Shown in pieces: positions 23,516-35,199 of a stretch of 64,000 bases of DNA. Source of the DNA: Antedon mediterranea (Eukaryota; Echinodermata; Crinoidea; Comatulida; Antedonidae); the NCBI RefSeq assembly GCF_964355755.1, contig NC_092675.1:5862312-5926311 (forward strand), read 5' to 3'. The notes under the pieces were generated by a model. The model ran no database searches and had not been told where the DNA came from. It saw only the letters and a list, made by a program, of their open reading frames with translations. Each line of letters begins with the position of its first letter. Position 1 is the first letter of the stretch. Made by a program: the position numbers and the translations under genes.

Positions 23516-23890
23516 CCCCAATGGAAATAAGTTTGTTTTATTATCAAAGATGTATTGTACCCCAAAAAACATGAAAAATGAAGATTAATTAAATGAGACA
23601 TTGAATATGTTATTTTGTAGTTTTAATAAAGTTAATCACTTCCGTAGAAAAAAAACAAAGACAAAAATAATATTTTCACATAACAAATGGTTAAATTCAA
23701 TCGAAATTTATTGGCTGGCAGCCAATTTTACCATATTTTTGCTTTAAATTACATTTTTTCAGGTAAATACATTTTGTTTAGATCCAATTTTTGCTCAAAG
23801 TGGATAACTATTATGTGACATTAAAATGGCATGTTAAAAAAAAATGTAAACACTATTTTTCAGTGGGACAATACTTGGGTTATCCTCAGT
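23516..23890 (+). repeat. AT-rich dispersed repeat, copy 1
   Basis: It shares TTTTAATAAAGTTAATCACTTCC, ATTACATTTTTTCAGGTAAA and GATCCAATTTTTG...CAAAGTG with 56040-56330, and weaker or inverted matches with 42475-42860 and 49080-49290. It is probably a MITE family without coding capacity. Confidence 0.6.
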
Positions 23891-24675
23891 TTATTCAGTT
23901 ATTGTTCTATTGTACATTTTATTTTATTTTTATTTTTGTAAAATTGAATGAAATAAAATGAAATATATTGATCACTTTCCTCTTATTTTCTCTTTATTTA
24001 TTTAATCCATTTACAACTATGCCGCGATATTATACATAAAGACTAATAAACAGCTGTTGGTGTAAGGGTGACCCAGAAGATTGCTTTAATTACACCAATA
24101 TATAAAAGGAAAGGGAGATTTTAGTAATCGTGGACATTTTACTGATAAATCACAGATAAACTATATGAAAGAAGCATAGAAAATAGAGAGTTAGACAGCA
24201 GACATAACAAAAGATGGGCCTATAACATGATTATAGAAAGAACACTAACCACTGATAATCAGATCCTTGGTGGAAAAGTCATGGGAATTCAACAAACCTA
24301 CTTATTCCACATTCATCTTTTTAAATAAAGCTTTGATTCTATACCCATGCCCGTGCAAGAGTAGGACATGCTAGGAAAAAAACAGAAATGAAACTGGAGT
24401 AAAACAGGTAAACGTATGTCTTACCTATACTATTGTATATATGAACCGCGTCGTAAGACATTTTAAATTAAAACAATCCACCCACCACAATTCTCGAAAG
24501 AGAAGATCTTGAGAGAGCAATTATAGATCATAGATCATGAATGCTTCAGAAGAGCTACTCTTCTTGTCATCCATTCTCTTCAAATGACCAAGCCAGCTTA
24601 ACTTAGATGATGGACAGATCTAGGTGGAGAAAGAGACTAGCACTACTGGATTGGAGCTTATATCAAGTTATATCA
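23891..24675. other. spacer without recognisable gene
   Basis: Short retroelement-like segments are suspected (for example CACCAATATATAAAAGGAAAGGG near 24092), but none has a frame or match that I can support. Confidence 0.35.
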
Positions 24676-25534
24676 CATAGCCTATGTAAATACGTGAACG
24701 TGATTGGTTGAAACTGCATCACATGACTACCGCTGCGAGGATCGTAAATCGTATATATCCTCGAGAACGATGATATTGACTGAGTAATTTTCGCGTAATT
24801 ATCGTGTCCCTGTCATTAATTATATAAATTCTCGATGATATTGTAATTTTTGTGTGGCAACACTCGCGTTTGCCGATAAATAAACAAAAGTCATCTACTG
24901 GGTCTTGAACTCGCGATGAAATTGTCACTCCATCACAAGACAACGCTACATGCTAAACTATTTAAACTATGCATACATAGCGCCCTCATTTGTTATTAGT
25001 CCTCTCTAGATGTTATGAAAGACCGTTTGTGATTGGTTAATACTCACAGTAGTAACCGATACGCGCGCGACGCACTGAACATCCGGTGATTCGGCTCGAT
25101 CATCGAAGAAGACGAATTATTATTTATTCGGCCTACCTGATAATAATATTATTATTATTAATGTAGGCTTATTGATAGGAATTCTTCTGTTATTATTTAA
25201 ACGACCTAGGCTAGTGAATATTTTATTGCCATTAATTAGTAATTATCTGTATATTATTCTTCGAAAGGTAAGGTGTCTGGGCAGCTTGTTTACATACAAT
25301 AAAAAAAGGAGGCCTAGCCTAGCTACCCGACCCAGCAGATATTCTACTTGTTGTTGGCTATGTAATATAACATATATCGCCTTTTATATCGGTAAAATAT
25401 AAGATTAGACATCCCCTCGGGAATGATATTAAGTTCTCGGGAATTATATATTTCCTCGAACATAATATCATTCCCTCGGGGATGTCAAATCTTATATTTA
25501 ACCTCTCAGCAGTCAATATCTGTATAATATTACA
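24676..25534 (+). repeat. 860-bp tandem repeat, unit 1
   Basis: It starts at CATAGCCTATGTAAATACGTG and matches 25535-26466 through GTGATTGGTTGAAACTGC, GTCATCTACTGG, TGCATACATAGCGCCCTC and the terminal hairpin ending ATTTAACCTCT. Unit 2 has about 70 bp more, partly because of a duplicated tRNA-like A-box segment. No protein is encoded. Confidence 0.85.
25395..25499. repeat. inverted repeat (hairpin) in tandem unit 1
   Basis: The arms of about 45 bp read AAGATTAGACATCCCCTCGG...ATGATATTAAGTTCTCGG and, inverted, CTCGAACATAATATCATTCC...GATGTCAAATCTTATATT, with an AT-rich loop. The same hairpin recurs at 26328-26437. Confidence 0.8.
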
Positions 25535-26466
25535 TAGCCTATGTAAATACGTGAACGTGATTGGTTGAAACTGCGTCACATGACTACCGCTGCAAGGATC
25601 GTAAATCGTATATCGAGAACGATGATATTGACGGAGTAATTTTCGCGTAATTATCGTGTCCCCTGTCATTAATCATATAAATTCTCGAGTTCGATGATAT
25701 TGACTGTGTAATTTTCGTGTGCAACACTCGCGTTTGCCAATAAATAAACAAAAGTCATCTACTGGATCTTGAACTCGGGATAGAATTGTCACTCCATCAC
25801 AAGACAACGCTTCAACCGCTGCGCCACGGAACGCTTCAACCACTGCGCCACTGAACTTGCTTGAAGAAATTAATCTTTTAAACTATTTAAGCTATGCATA
25901 CATAGCGCCCTCATTTGTTATTAGTCCTCCCTAAATGTGATGAAACACCGTTTGTGATTGGTCAAAACTCACGGTAGTAACCTAGTAACTAGTACGCGCT
26001 GAACATCCGGCGATTCGGCTCCTCGAAGAGAAGAAGACGAATTGTTTATTCGGCGTACCTGATTATAATATTATTATTAATAGGCTTATTGATGGAAATT
26101 CTTCTGTTAATTTAAACGACCTAGGCCAAAGTGAATATTTTATTGCCAAGGAATCATTAATTAGTAATTATCTGTATATTATTCTACGCAAGGTAAGGTG
26201 TCTAGGCAGGCTTGTTTACATACAATACAAATACTATACTAATAGGAGGCCTAGGCCTAGCCCACCCAACCCAGCAGACTTGTTCTTGGCTATATAATAT
26301 AACAGATATCGCCTTTTATATCGGTTAAATATAAGATTTGACATCTCCTCGCGAATGATATTAAGTTCTCGGGGAATATATATTTCATCGAACTAATAAT
26401 ATCATTCCCTCGGGGATGTCAAATCTTATATTTAACCTCTAAGCAGTCAATATCTGTATAATATTG
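25535..26466 (+). repeat. 860-bp tandem repeat, unit 2
   Basis: Second copy of 24676-25534, ending in the same hairpin (26328-26437) and AGCAGTCAATATCTGTATAAT. It contains the better-preserved tRNA-like segment at 25760-25852. Confidence 0.85.
25760..25852 (-). mobile_element. tRNA-derived SINE head with duplicated A-box segment
   Basis: Read in reverse, GTGGCGCAGCGGTTGAAGCG resembles a tRNA-type A box and GAGTTCAAGATCC a B box, about 35 bp apart. Immediately before it GTGGCGCAGTGGTTGAAGCG is repeated, so the A-box segment is doubled. A fold to a functional tRNA is not evident. A decayed version without the doubled box is in unit 1 (about 24893-24950). Confidence 0.55.
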
Positions 26467-26469
26467 TAT

Positions 26470-26730
26470 TGATTCTTCAAAGTTACCATTCGAGTAAACA
26501 ATAACACCTAAATAATTAAACCTATTAAATGTGATTGTCTTTGTATAACGAATATAGATTTAACGGTAAGTGTAAGTACAAAACTTGCTAGTATGTCAAT
26601 GAGTTCCTGTGCCACTTATCATATTAAATAAAAGGTTTTGAAGAGTGACAAAGAGGATCCTTGTTGAATACCAACTGAATGTTTAAATGAAAAAAACAAT
26701 TGTACAGTCTGCATATTATATAAAACGCGA
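26470..26730 (-). mobile_element. decayed LINE reverse-transcriptase fragment
   Basis: On the reverse strand one frame gives SVGIQQGSSLS, the RT motif usually written G-x-x-QGS-x-L. Another gives INRFNYLGVIVYSNGNFEES, which resembles the K-x-F-x-YLGV segment after the RT core. Frameshifts separate them. It abuts the end of the 860-bp tandem unit. Confidence 0.5.
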
Positions 26731-27690
26731 AATAAAGCCATATTTTTTAAAATCTCAAAAGAACCACATTGAATTTAATATTATTGAAATTGTATTTAAA
26801 AAAATTAAATGTTGAAAGTGGACTGTATTGGTATATGCAAATGATAAGGGTCTAACTGTGCAACAGTAAATCAGCTCTATGAAATAATATTGTTTTTAAA
26901 GTGGAGCTCCACTCAGACTTTCAGCTTATATTATGTTTAAGTATGTTTAATTGAAAACGATTACATCAAAAAAAAAGGAAAAATTTTCACAAAAACTAAT
27001 TTCTAAAAAATCGGTCAGAAAATAGTGTTTTTTAATACATTACAAATTTCAGTAACTTGAGGGTTATTAGTTTACAATACGTCGCAGTATAAGTTACACT
27101 TGGCGACTGACGCGTTTTAGTCGTCGGTGAACGCGTAGGTGTAATATATCATCCTTTGGTAAATTATAGTGTCGAAAAATGGCGAATCAATTTTATACAC
27201 ACAATTAATGGGATTTGTTTAGACCCAAGTAATATTTCACATACAAATGTCAGTATAATTTACATGTAACATCATAATTTGCACTGTACAACAACATAAC
27301 ATTCTTTATCAAATTGATTTTTAGTTTTAAGCCAGGCTAGCTAGGCCAAGCAGCATCGGTACCTACCTAGTAGGCCTAGGCCTTGCTGTATTGAATATAT
27401 AGCCACGTCTTTCTCAGATCTCATTAAATTTGACATTTTAGTTATAATCTCATTATCACATTATTACACTGTAAAACATGATAAGGTCACACATCCAGAA
27501 TGTTTTAATACACTTTTCGCCCGTCAAAAATAGCATCGCGACGATAACAGATCGCCAGCTGCCTGCATGATCGTGAAAAAATGTCACGTGATCATACTCC
27601 CTAGTAGCATAATTAATTTTAAAAATCAGTTGCACCCTAAAACGGGGGGAAGTCTCTATTTACGCACATTTGCGCAATGTGTACGCGATT
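26731..27690. other. spacer downstream of lectin copy 1
   Basis: Mostly AT-rich with a GC-richer patch at 27100-27140 and two runs of TAGGCCTA-like sequence near 27360. No gene supported. Confidence 0.4.
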
Positions 27691-27696
27691 GTACGG

Positions 27697-27702
27697 TATT
27701 TA
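27697..27702 (-). terminator. candidate poly(A) signal of lectin copy 1 (long form)
   Basis: AATAAA on the reverse strand about 10 nt after the TAA at 27713. It is present at the same place in copy 2. Confidence 0.5.
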
Positions 27703-27712
27703 TTTTTTCCTA

Positions 27713-30700
27713 TTAATTCCACGAAGCGTTGTTATCCTCCATTTTCATAATAAATCCTCCAGTTAATCTGTCACACTTGAGTTTATAGTACCTGTAAAAA
27801 ACAAAAACATTTATTGATTAAAAATCTAGATTTTGTTACTTCTTTGTTGAACCAAAAACAGTAAATACCTTATTTATGTATCTTAATTAGCTTAATTTGA
27901 CAATGCTTTGGCTCTAAAACTTCTTTCTTTTCTTATCCACTCATTAGAACTTGCAAGAAAAAACATTCATTTTATGCTCCGTTCAATTTCTGCTAGGATC
28001 GCTTCCTACCGCATTAGATCTACTCCACACTTATATCGAAGTTAGTAGCATTAACTTATATATGGCCGACTTCTGTCGTAAACGACAATGTTAATTAATG
28101 TTGCATTTATCTGAATGATGACTGAGCCAGCACTGTTTTAAAGCACCTTTGGCTGGTCCCCACATTGACCAAGGGCTTCTCTCGTCCAGTAGGGCCTACC
28201 CACCTTAACCAGAGGAGAGGCATAAGCCAATACGTTTAAAGCAGCAACTAGATGCAGGGGCTGCCATAAGAGTCAGCAGTGCCTAATGGGACTCCATCTC
28301 CATATACAGCACCCGGTATTCCCAAAATGTGGTCGGTAAGGCCGTTCATTAACTTATCCATCAAATATATCATGTTTTTGTTTACGTACGTTTTATTTAT
28401 TATTTTTTTGTTAACATAATTATTATGTTCAATTTATTTTCTGTAAAATTATTTAAACTAAGTTACAATGTAGACCTATGGCGTTATTGTTTTGTTTTTG
28501 GTGTTTTTTTTAAATTAATTTTGTTGATTTTTACATCTGCATGTCATTGATCCCTGTACCTTTTTATTTCTGGTAATTAAATAAAAAAAATAATATTTGG
28601 CAAAAATATATAAATCACTTCTCAAACCTTGCTATGATGATGTTTGCTAATACCAATATAAGTACCATGATACCAAGAACAGCAACGGCTGCTGTAAGGT
28701 AACCACGTGTGACGTCAGATACATCCTTATCTTGGGATGAAGCTTTAAAGACTAAGAATTCATAAAAACGTTAAGATGTATTGTCAATGACAAAAATGAA
28801 TTCCACAAATTCATGTGTCGTAAGTTTGCTTCATACTCTATTTCTGATAAGTGGAAGGAATGGTTTATTAGAAACCCAGATCCTTCTGTTGTGTCTTGAA
28901 GGAACTAAGTGTTTAATAGTCCGTTGTGTAAAACAACCCTACGCTTTACTACAGTGAAGCTAATTATTTTATTAAACTTGAGAATAAATAAATCAAAATG
29001 ATATTCTTAATTACATTTTGTAATTAATTATATCATTACAGTTTGATGTTTATACATTTGTAAGTATGTAATTTAATTAAAAATGAACTGAAATAAAATG
29101 TATACACTCCAAGAATGTTCTACACGTCCTTTTTGGTTATAATTTTGAGGTAATAGTTATAGGTTAGTATATGACGACCTTTTAGACCTACCTTGTGGTG
29201 CCTTGGGACTTGTAACATCAACAAAAAAAGAACAGTTGCCATTGTTTCCAAATGAATTAGTTACTGAACATGTGACCTGTGTTGATCCACGTGAAAAGAG
29301 ATCACCAGATGAAGGTATGCAGGTTGCCACTAAATCGCTGTCAAAATCATCCATCACCTTTGGATCATTCCATGTCACTGGTTGCAAAGATTTATCAGAG
29401 CATGTTGAGATGCTAGGGGGACACATAACGATAGGGATATCTACAAAAGAATGGAAGTTGATTTAAATAGCAGATAATGTACGAATATCTTGCTAAGATA
29501 GTAGTAGTTGTGAAGGAAACCCCCTTAATAAAACTTTACCTGGAAGGAATGTATGACCTATGACATGTACAACAAACGAACAAATTCCTACTTTTCCAGT
29601 ACCATCTGTTGCCGAACACGTGACAATAGTTGAACCAACGTCAAAGATTGATCCAGATTCATGTGTACACGTTGCTGATATATCTTTATGTACGTTGTCG
29701 ATTACTGTGGGTTCGTTCCAAGTTACAGGATTTTCAGACTGGTCAACGTCATGGTTCACGGTAATGTGTTCGGGACAAGTGATGGTAGGCTCTGTGTCAT
29801 CTAAATATAGTATATTGTATAGAAAGTGTTATCAAATAAACTGTAAAACATCCAAGTAAGAATAATATAACAAGTACCTTTGATTTTTAGTGTTTTTACT
29901 AAGCAACGATAAACTAATATTTCTGTATTTATGTTTTATTAACATTTCTTATTTTTGCCATAAAAAATCTCTGTATAGATAGGCCTATAATAAACAAAAT
30001 TGCCATTATGCATGCTGAATTAGTACCGTACATAAAATATCATCATTGTTTGGCAATCACACTCTAAAAGATTAGATACTATTTATTCTTTAAAAAAAAA
30101 CATTCTAGTCGAGCATCCAATATTGCAATGACGTGCGAAAATCATACAAAAGTTGTTTTTTGTTTATATTATATTCCATCGTTGTGTTTTACACGGAAAG
30201 AGTGAAATTACATTTTTCTCTTTCAGTTTTGTGTAAACTAAGCGACTAATATTCTTAAATACTAACCTTTGACATGAACTACAAACGAACAATTGCCTTC
30301 ATTTCCACTTGGGTCAGTTGCAGAACAAGTAATCTTGGTGAACCCAACTTCAAATAGAGATCCGGATGGCTTTAAGCAAGTGGCTACGGTGACACCGGTG
30401 TTGTCAATTACAGGAGGACGTCGCCACGTAACAGGATTCAAATTCTGATTGACATCAGAACTTATCTCAATATCGTTTGGACACAAGACATTAGGATTCT
30501 GTATATCTGCAACATGGAATGGAAGATAATCATTTCCTATCTACTGTGTACACAAAGAAAAGAAATTTGGATTTTACAAAAGAAACTGCATAAAACGAAA
30601 TTAAATATCCAAATTGCATTAAACATAATTATTTGAGCATGTACGTATACAGTTTATTTCATAAAACACTAATAGTTTTCGTACTGCAGTATCTTAATAC

Positions 30701-33143
30701 ACACCTTTGTAAACCTTTACTTCACATAAGGTGATTACTCCACTCGTTTTAGATACCGTAACGTACCTCCCAGAAATAGGCGGGTTACAGGTTAGTTCTA
30801 TTGGATTTCTTGAGATTGCATCACTGCGTGAAATCGTTGAATCACATTTTAAATTACTTGAAAATGGTGAAACATTGTTATTGCCAACACAAACCTCTAT
30901 TCCTGTTAACCTCTCCTCTTAAAAGAAAATAGTGAACGTTATTAACCAGTACCACCGTGCACGAAGTAAGCGGTACATGATGTAAAAAAGTACGTAACGA
31001 AACGAGAAAATCGACGAAAGAAAGGTCGGTTAATGGTTGTCCAATGAGAATCGCCTGAAAATAACCTATGTGAAAATTCGCTCTTGGCTACGTCTATATC
31101 AATCGGCCCCGGTAGGTCATTTTAATGTCATATATATATTATTCTATCACCAAAAAATAATGTTCTGCTTTGTTTTTGTTTTTTTTTTTTAAAGAAGAAT
31201 CCTATTCAAATTGTAAATTTTTGTAATGTTTTGGCGTTTAATACATTTTTAATGTAGTCTTACCACAACAATTGTTTCTGTTATATATTACAATCTTTGA
31301 AATTACTGTTTCCGTTTCGAGGTCAACATACCACCATGGATTTTTCTCTGAAGGTGACGCTTGAATAAAAGAATGATAAGATTAAATTAATTGATTAACT
31401 GTTAAAAAGCTAATTAAATCTAAAGTACATTCACTCATGCTTCAGACGTAGTGTAAAGAACATTTTGCGGGTGGGCGGGCAAAACTTTACATGGAGAAAG
31501 TGGCCATTTTGAAATCCAAAATGGCCGCTTTCTCCATGAAAAAATGTCACACTAAAACATGGGCTTCCATGGTGTCATTTGAAATAGAATTGTCATTGAA
31601 TTTATCATTTATTCCTTTACACCCACATAAAAAAGTTAGTTTATACAGTTATTTAGCAATAAACAAGTCATGTGATCAATGAAGGTAAAAAGGTCAACAT
31701 CTAATTTTACTAAATACCGTACTGTTTGGTATCATTAGTTTATTCTGAAATTTATTCTTTTGTCATAATTTTCCAGTTATACATGTTTTCCTTTAATGTG
31801 CACAGGTCTCAGTACAAATATAGATGATATAAAATGTTGATATATTCTTGCTCAGAAAAATTATCTTTCGAATTGTCGTCTTCATGTTTCATTTTGCTTA
31901 TAATAATGTCATCATATCAAAAAGTTACTATGTGGGTCCCGTAAGTAACCTATGCGACACTGTTAGGCCTTTTAATTATACTTAGTAAAAGGAATATTTG
32001 TTTGTTTTATTGTTATGTTAAAATATCACTTACAAGTGGCCGTACATGAATGGGCGACCTCGTAGTTTCCATTTGTTCTGCCGTCAACAGCACGTGCAGC
32101 AATACCACGCCAACCTGTTGAACTTTGTCTGGCTTCTTTAAACTGCGACACTAAACATTGGAGAAACGTACATTAAGCGATTTATATAGTAAGCTAAGTA
32201 AGTAAGTAATATTTATTGCTTTCCAAGAACAGTACAATTTATAAATCAGTCAATTTGAATGAAAATAAATACATAATCTATTATTACAAACAATCTAGGT
32301 AGCATGGTAAAGAAAAAAAAGGAGATTACAATGCTTTATTGAACAAGTATGTCTTAAGAAGCCTCTTCAAAAGAACCACTGACTGTGAATCTCTAATGCA
32401 GTTTGGAAGAGAATTCCAAAGCATAAGAGCTGCATAAGATAATGCACGGTGACCAAATGAGATGGTCTTCACTTTAGCAGGAACAAGACGATTCTGAGAA
32501 TTAGAACGAAGATTGCGACAAGAAGATAGTGGAGTGAGAACATTGTCGATGTACCTCGGTGCAAGACCATGAAGACATTTATATGTGAGCAGCAATATCT
32601 TGAAGTTGACATACTCCTTCACAGGAAGCCAGTGCAGTTCATGCAAGATAGGTGTTATGTGGTCTCTACGCTTAGTTCGACACACTACGGGCAACACTAT
32701 TTTGTAACATCTGCAACTTCCTAAGCAGGGTCTTGGGCAGTGCGATATGATTGTTAGACGTGATGATATAAAGGTATGCACAAGTTGTATGGTTGTTTCC
32801 AGAAACCTACAAATTAGACCAACCTTCCTACCCAACCATAGCAGAACGACAGATGGCATTCAACTTATGCTAAGTTCTGGCAATCATTACCATTATAAAA
32901 ATATACATTCTATTATTTAAAAAAATTCAGTCTATACAATTTGGCCGTAAAATTCCACGCTATTTATGTTTATTGCTATTTAATTGTATGTTGGTACTTT
33001 AAAAGGTCCTATCTGATTTAAGTTAGAGTTAAATTTGCTAACTTACCTAATTCAAACGTATTGTCGTAATATAAAGATATTCTGGATTTCGATGTATGTA
33101 GACAAGTCATAAAGCAGAAAACGATGTATAGTGGTACAATCAT
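27713..33143 (-). CDS. F-type lectin / triple-HYR type I membrane protein, copy 1
   Basis: Nine exons join in frame on the reverse strand: 33143-33047, 32150-32034, 31359-31264, 30917-30705, 30506-30267, 29800-29540, 29440-29192, 28742-28628 and 27791-27713, 1467 nt encoding 488 aa. Introns 1-7 are phase 1 with consensus donors. The protein has a signal peptide (exon 1) and an F-type lectin domain at about 33-174 (ARQSSTGW, ARAVDGRTNGNY, NPWWYVDLE, IVIYNRNNCC, ERLTGIEVCVGN, GRYVTVSK, TLCEVKVY). Three HYR domains follow, one per exon (175-254, 255-341, 342-424), each with CP..I, PVTW and a SATD.(S/T)G or equivalent motif. A membrane helix (about 438-460) and a 27-residue tail end it. The family binds fucose, but the fucose-contacting His is Ala here and the Asp of RxD is Asn, so binding is doubtful. 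The intron 8 donor (AAG|GTTTGA) is weak; reading through stops at 28615 (466 aa). Confidence 0.88.
27847..28345. repeat. 500-bp insertion in intron 8 of lectin copy 1
   Basis: Copy 2 runs directly from CTTCTTTGTTG to AGTTCATTACTTA...CATCAAATAT, while copy 1 has about 500 bp in between. The inserted DNA has a GC-richer core (28130-28330, with GGCTGGTCCCCACATTG and GGGACTCCATCTCC) unlike its surroundings, probably a SINE or MITE of unknown class. Confidence 0.55.
31488..31537. repeat. 22-bp-arm hairpin in intron 2 of lectin copy 1
   Basis: CATGGAGAAAGTGGCCATTT and its near-perfect inverse complement (one G/A difference) are separated by about 5 nt. Copy 2 has a weaker counterpart (43296-43340). 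Confidence 0.75.
32180..32860 (-). mobile_element. CR1/Jockey-like LINE 3' fragment in intron 1 of lectin copy 1
   Basis: The reverse strand encodes RRDHITPILHELHWLPVKEY, FKILLLTYKCLHGLAPRYI, LVPAKVKTISFGHRALSYAA and LWNSLPNCIRDSQSV, the classic C-terminal tail of CR1/Jockey-type ORF2 proteins. It ends in a (TTAC)n tract near 32200. The 5' part, including the RT core, is missing (typical 5' truncation). It lies in intron 1, same strand as the host gene, and is absent at the matching place in copy 2. Confidence 0.8.
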
Positions 33144-33629
33144 CTTGTAAGAATGTTCAACCAGAGAAGTAATATGCAAATATGAATAATGTTCACCAGA
33201 TAACTCAAACCACAATTTCCTCATGATGATTACCATACCAGGCCACTAGACAGTTTGGGCAACATCCGTTTACATTGGATTGAATTTGTTTCACACGTTA
33301 AGATTTATTCGTTGAAAATTTTAAGTTGTTAAACGTACTGACACAGATCACAATTTTTCCCGGAAAAAATATTCAAGAAAATTCAGACAGACCTTATTAT
33401 AAAAATGTTTTCAAGAAAATGATACAGAAGTGGGGAGGCCTAGGACCTAGGCCAGCTGCGCTGATGAATCTAGGCTTACCTTCTACATATCTTTAGCCCT
33501 AAAGTTATTTTGCCCAAATGAAACAAAAAAGTATCCGTATACGTGAGTTTACCTAAACGCTCTGTTATCTGCATGCCACCAAATGCTTACAGTACTTACC
33601 GTCAAATCACTATCTATAATAATTATTTA

Positions 33630-33882
33630 CATGTCTGTTTACCGTATCAAGACACGATCTGCATGTCTGTTTACCGTATCAAGTCACTATCTGCATGTCT
33701 GTTTACCGTATCAAGTCACGATCTGCATGTCTGTTTACCGTATCAAGTCACGATCTGCATGTCTGTTTACCGTATCAAGTCACTATCTGCATGTTTATAG
33801 TATATTTACCCGGGCCTACTATACTGTATGTTAGTATGTATGTCTATTTACCGTATCAAGTCATTATCTGCATGTCTACATT
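33630..33882 (+). repeat. 32-bp minisatellite
   Basis: Five units start at 33630, 33662, 33694, 33726 and 33758, each CATGTCTGTTTACCGTATCA followed by AGTCAC(G/T)ATCTG. A degenerate copy lies at 33840-33882. Because 32 is not a multiple of three, all three frames read the same peptide pattern, which produces spurious overlapping open frames here. Confidence 0.9.
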
Positions 33883-34121
33883 GTCCACCATGAAAGACAT
33901 ATTATGTTTATAGACAAACTGCTTAAATTACGGTTTTCACCGATAAATCTATGTCTACACGAACTACTTTGATAGTGTGGACAGAACTAAGAATGGAAAA
34001 ATTTGAAAATATGCAAATACTGACTGGTTGAACTAATCGTCTTGTTTATTTCTTTTGTTTGGACACCAGTTATTGTCTAAAAATAATAATAGCAAACACC
34101 TCCCGCAAATCTGTTTTCTAA

Positions 34122-35199
34122 GGCCCTGTTCAGACCCATGGCGTTAGACCGTTTTAGCGTACGACGCTAAAAGAATGTGTGTCTGAACAGTTGGGGATTA
34201 GCGTACAACGCGTCGTACAACGGTTGTAGCGTTGTAGTGGAAAACGGTTGATAGTACCGTTTTAGCGTACGACGCTACTGTAAGTCAACGTTGTATCCAA
34301 TCAGAACGTTTCCTGTTATGACGCGAAACAAGGTTTGACCTAGGCTGACATCTTGTATCGTCAATGTGTGAGATGGATTTCAATAACAAAAAGGCCAGAA
34401 TAAATAAGGCCTAACTACACTACAAATACAACTGTTACAAAGGCTACAAACTATTATCAACTGATTACCATTATATTTTCTAACAAATGACATAAATACA
34501 TGCACCTTGTATTTAAACATAGGGACTACGATCCCATCCGCTTTTAGGCCTAGCTAGGCCTAGAGCCATTCACGCATTTCATTCAAGCTAAAAACTAGCG
34601 TGGGACATCAAGTCACTCATTCATACAAGGCAGACTAGACTGGACAAGTTTAATGCTGAAAACCCCCTAACTCCTAAAAAAAATCAGTAAACAAAAACAA
34701 GGGGAGCTGTGTCCCTTTTATTAGCAAGTTAAGGGTTATTTTCTACCGACTGGACCAAATAATATATATCTTTGACTGGATTGGATAGACTAATCACAAT
34801 CATTTTTTTCTTCATTATTACGAGGCCTGCTTTATTTTCGTAACACAAGAGCCTGGGGAAAATGTTTTTTACTACAAAATAAAAACAATAGAAACAGAAA
34901 TTTGGCTTTACTATATTTTTCTTAAATAAATGCTGAGGTATGTTTTATTTACGGCAAATTTTGTCATAATTGTAGGGCTGAGATCTAGGCCTATATACAG
35001 TGGAAATAATGATGAAAACACGTGGGTAAGAGCACATGAATATGCAACTAGAAACAACCTGGATGACGTACTTCCGTTGTAACGATAATCGTACGCTATG
35101 GGTCTGAACACCTCGTTTTTTTCTCTGCGGTTTGTAACGTGACCTTGATAGTAACGTTGTACGCTAAAACGGTCTAACGCCATGGGTCTGAACAGGGCC
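34122..35199. mobile_element. 1.08-kb DNA transposon remnant with terminal inverted repeats (Harbinger-like MITE)
   Basis: The ends GGCCCTGTTCAGACCCATGG (then CGTTAGACCGTTTTAGCGTAC) are inverse complements over about 40 bp. Subterminal GCGTAC(G/A)ACGCT motifs recur. The flanks, TCTGTTTTCTAA before and ACAGAAAACTTATTGAG after, join to give the uninterrupted sequence seen at 49700-49728, so that site serves as an empty paralogue. The flanks fit a TAA target with the right copy mutated, which suggests PIF/Harbinger but is not proven. No transposase frame remains. Confidence 0.7.

Noticed and set aside
29203-29859. Plus-strand open frames over 29203-29466 and 29560-29859 (and 39136-39351, 39671-39928)
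   Set aside because: They lie antisense to HYR exons that have matching splice sites and conserved domain residues.
33543-33913. Three overlapping plus-strand open frames with repeating MSVYRIKS-like peptides
   Set aside because: They are the same 32-bp minisatellite read in three frames; there is no start context, domain or flanking gene structure.
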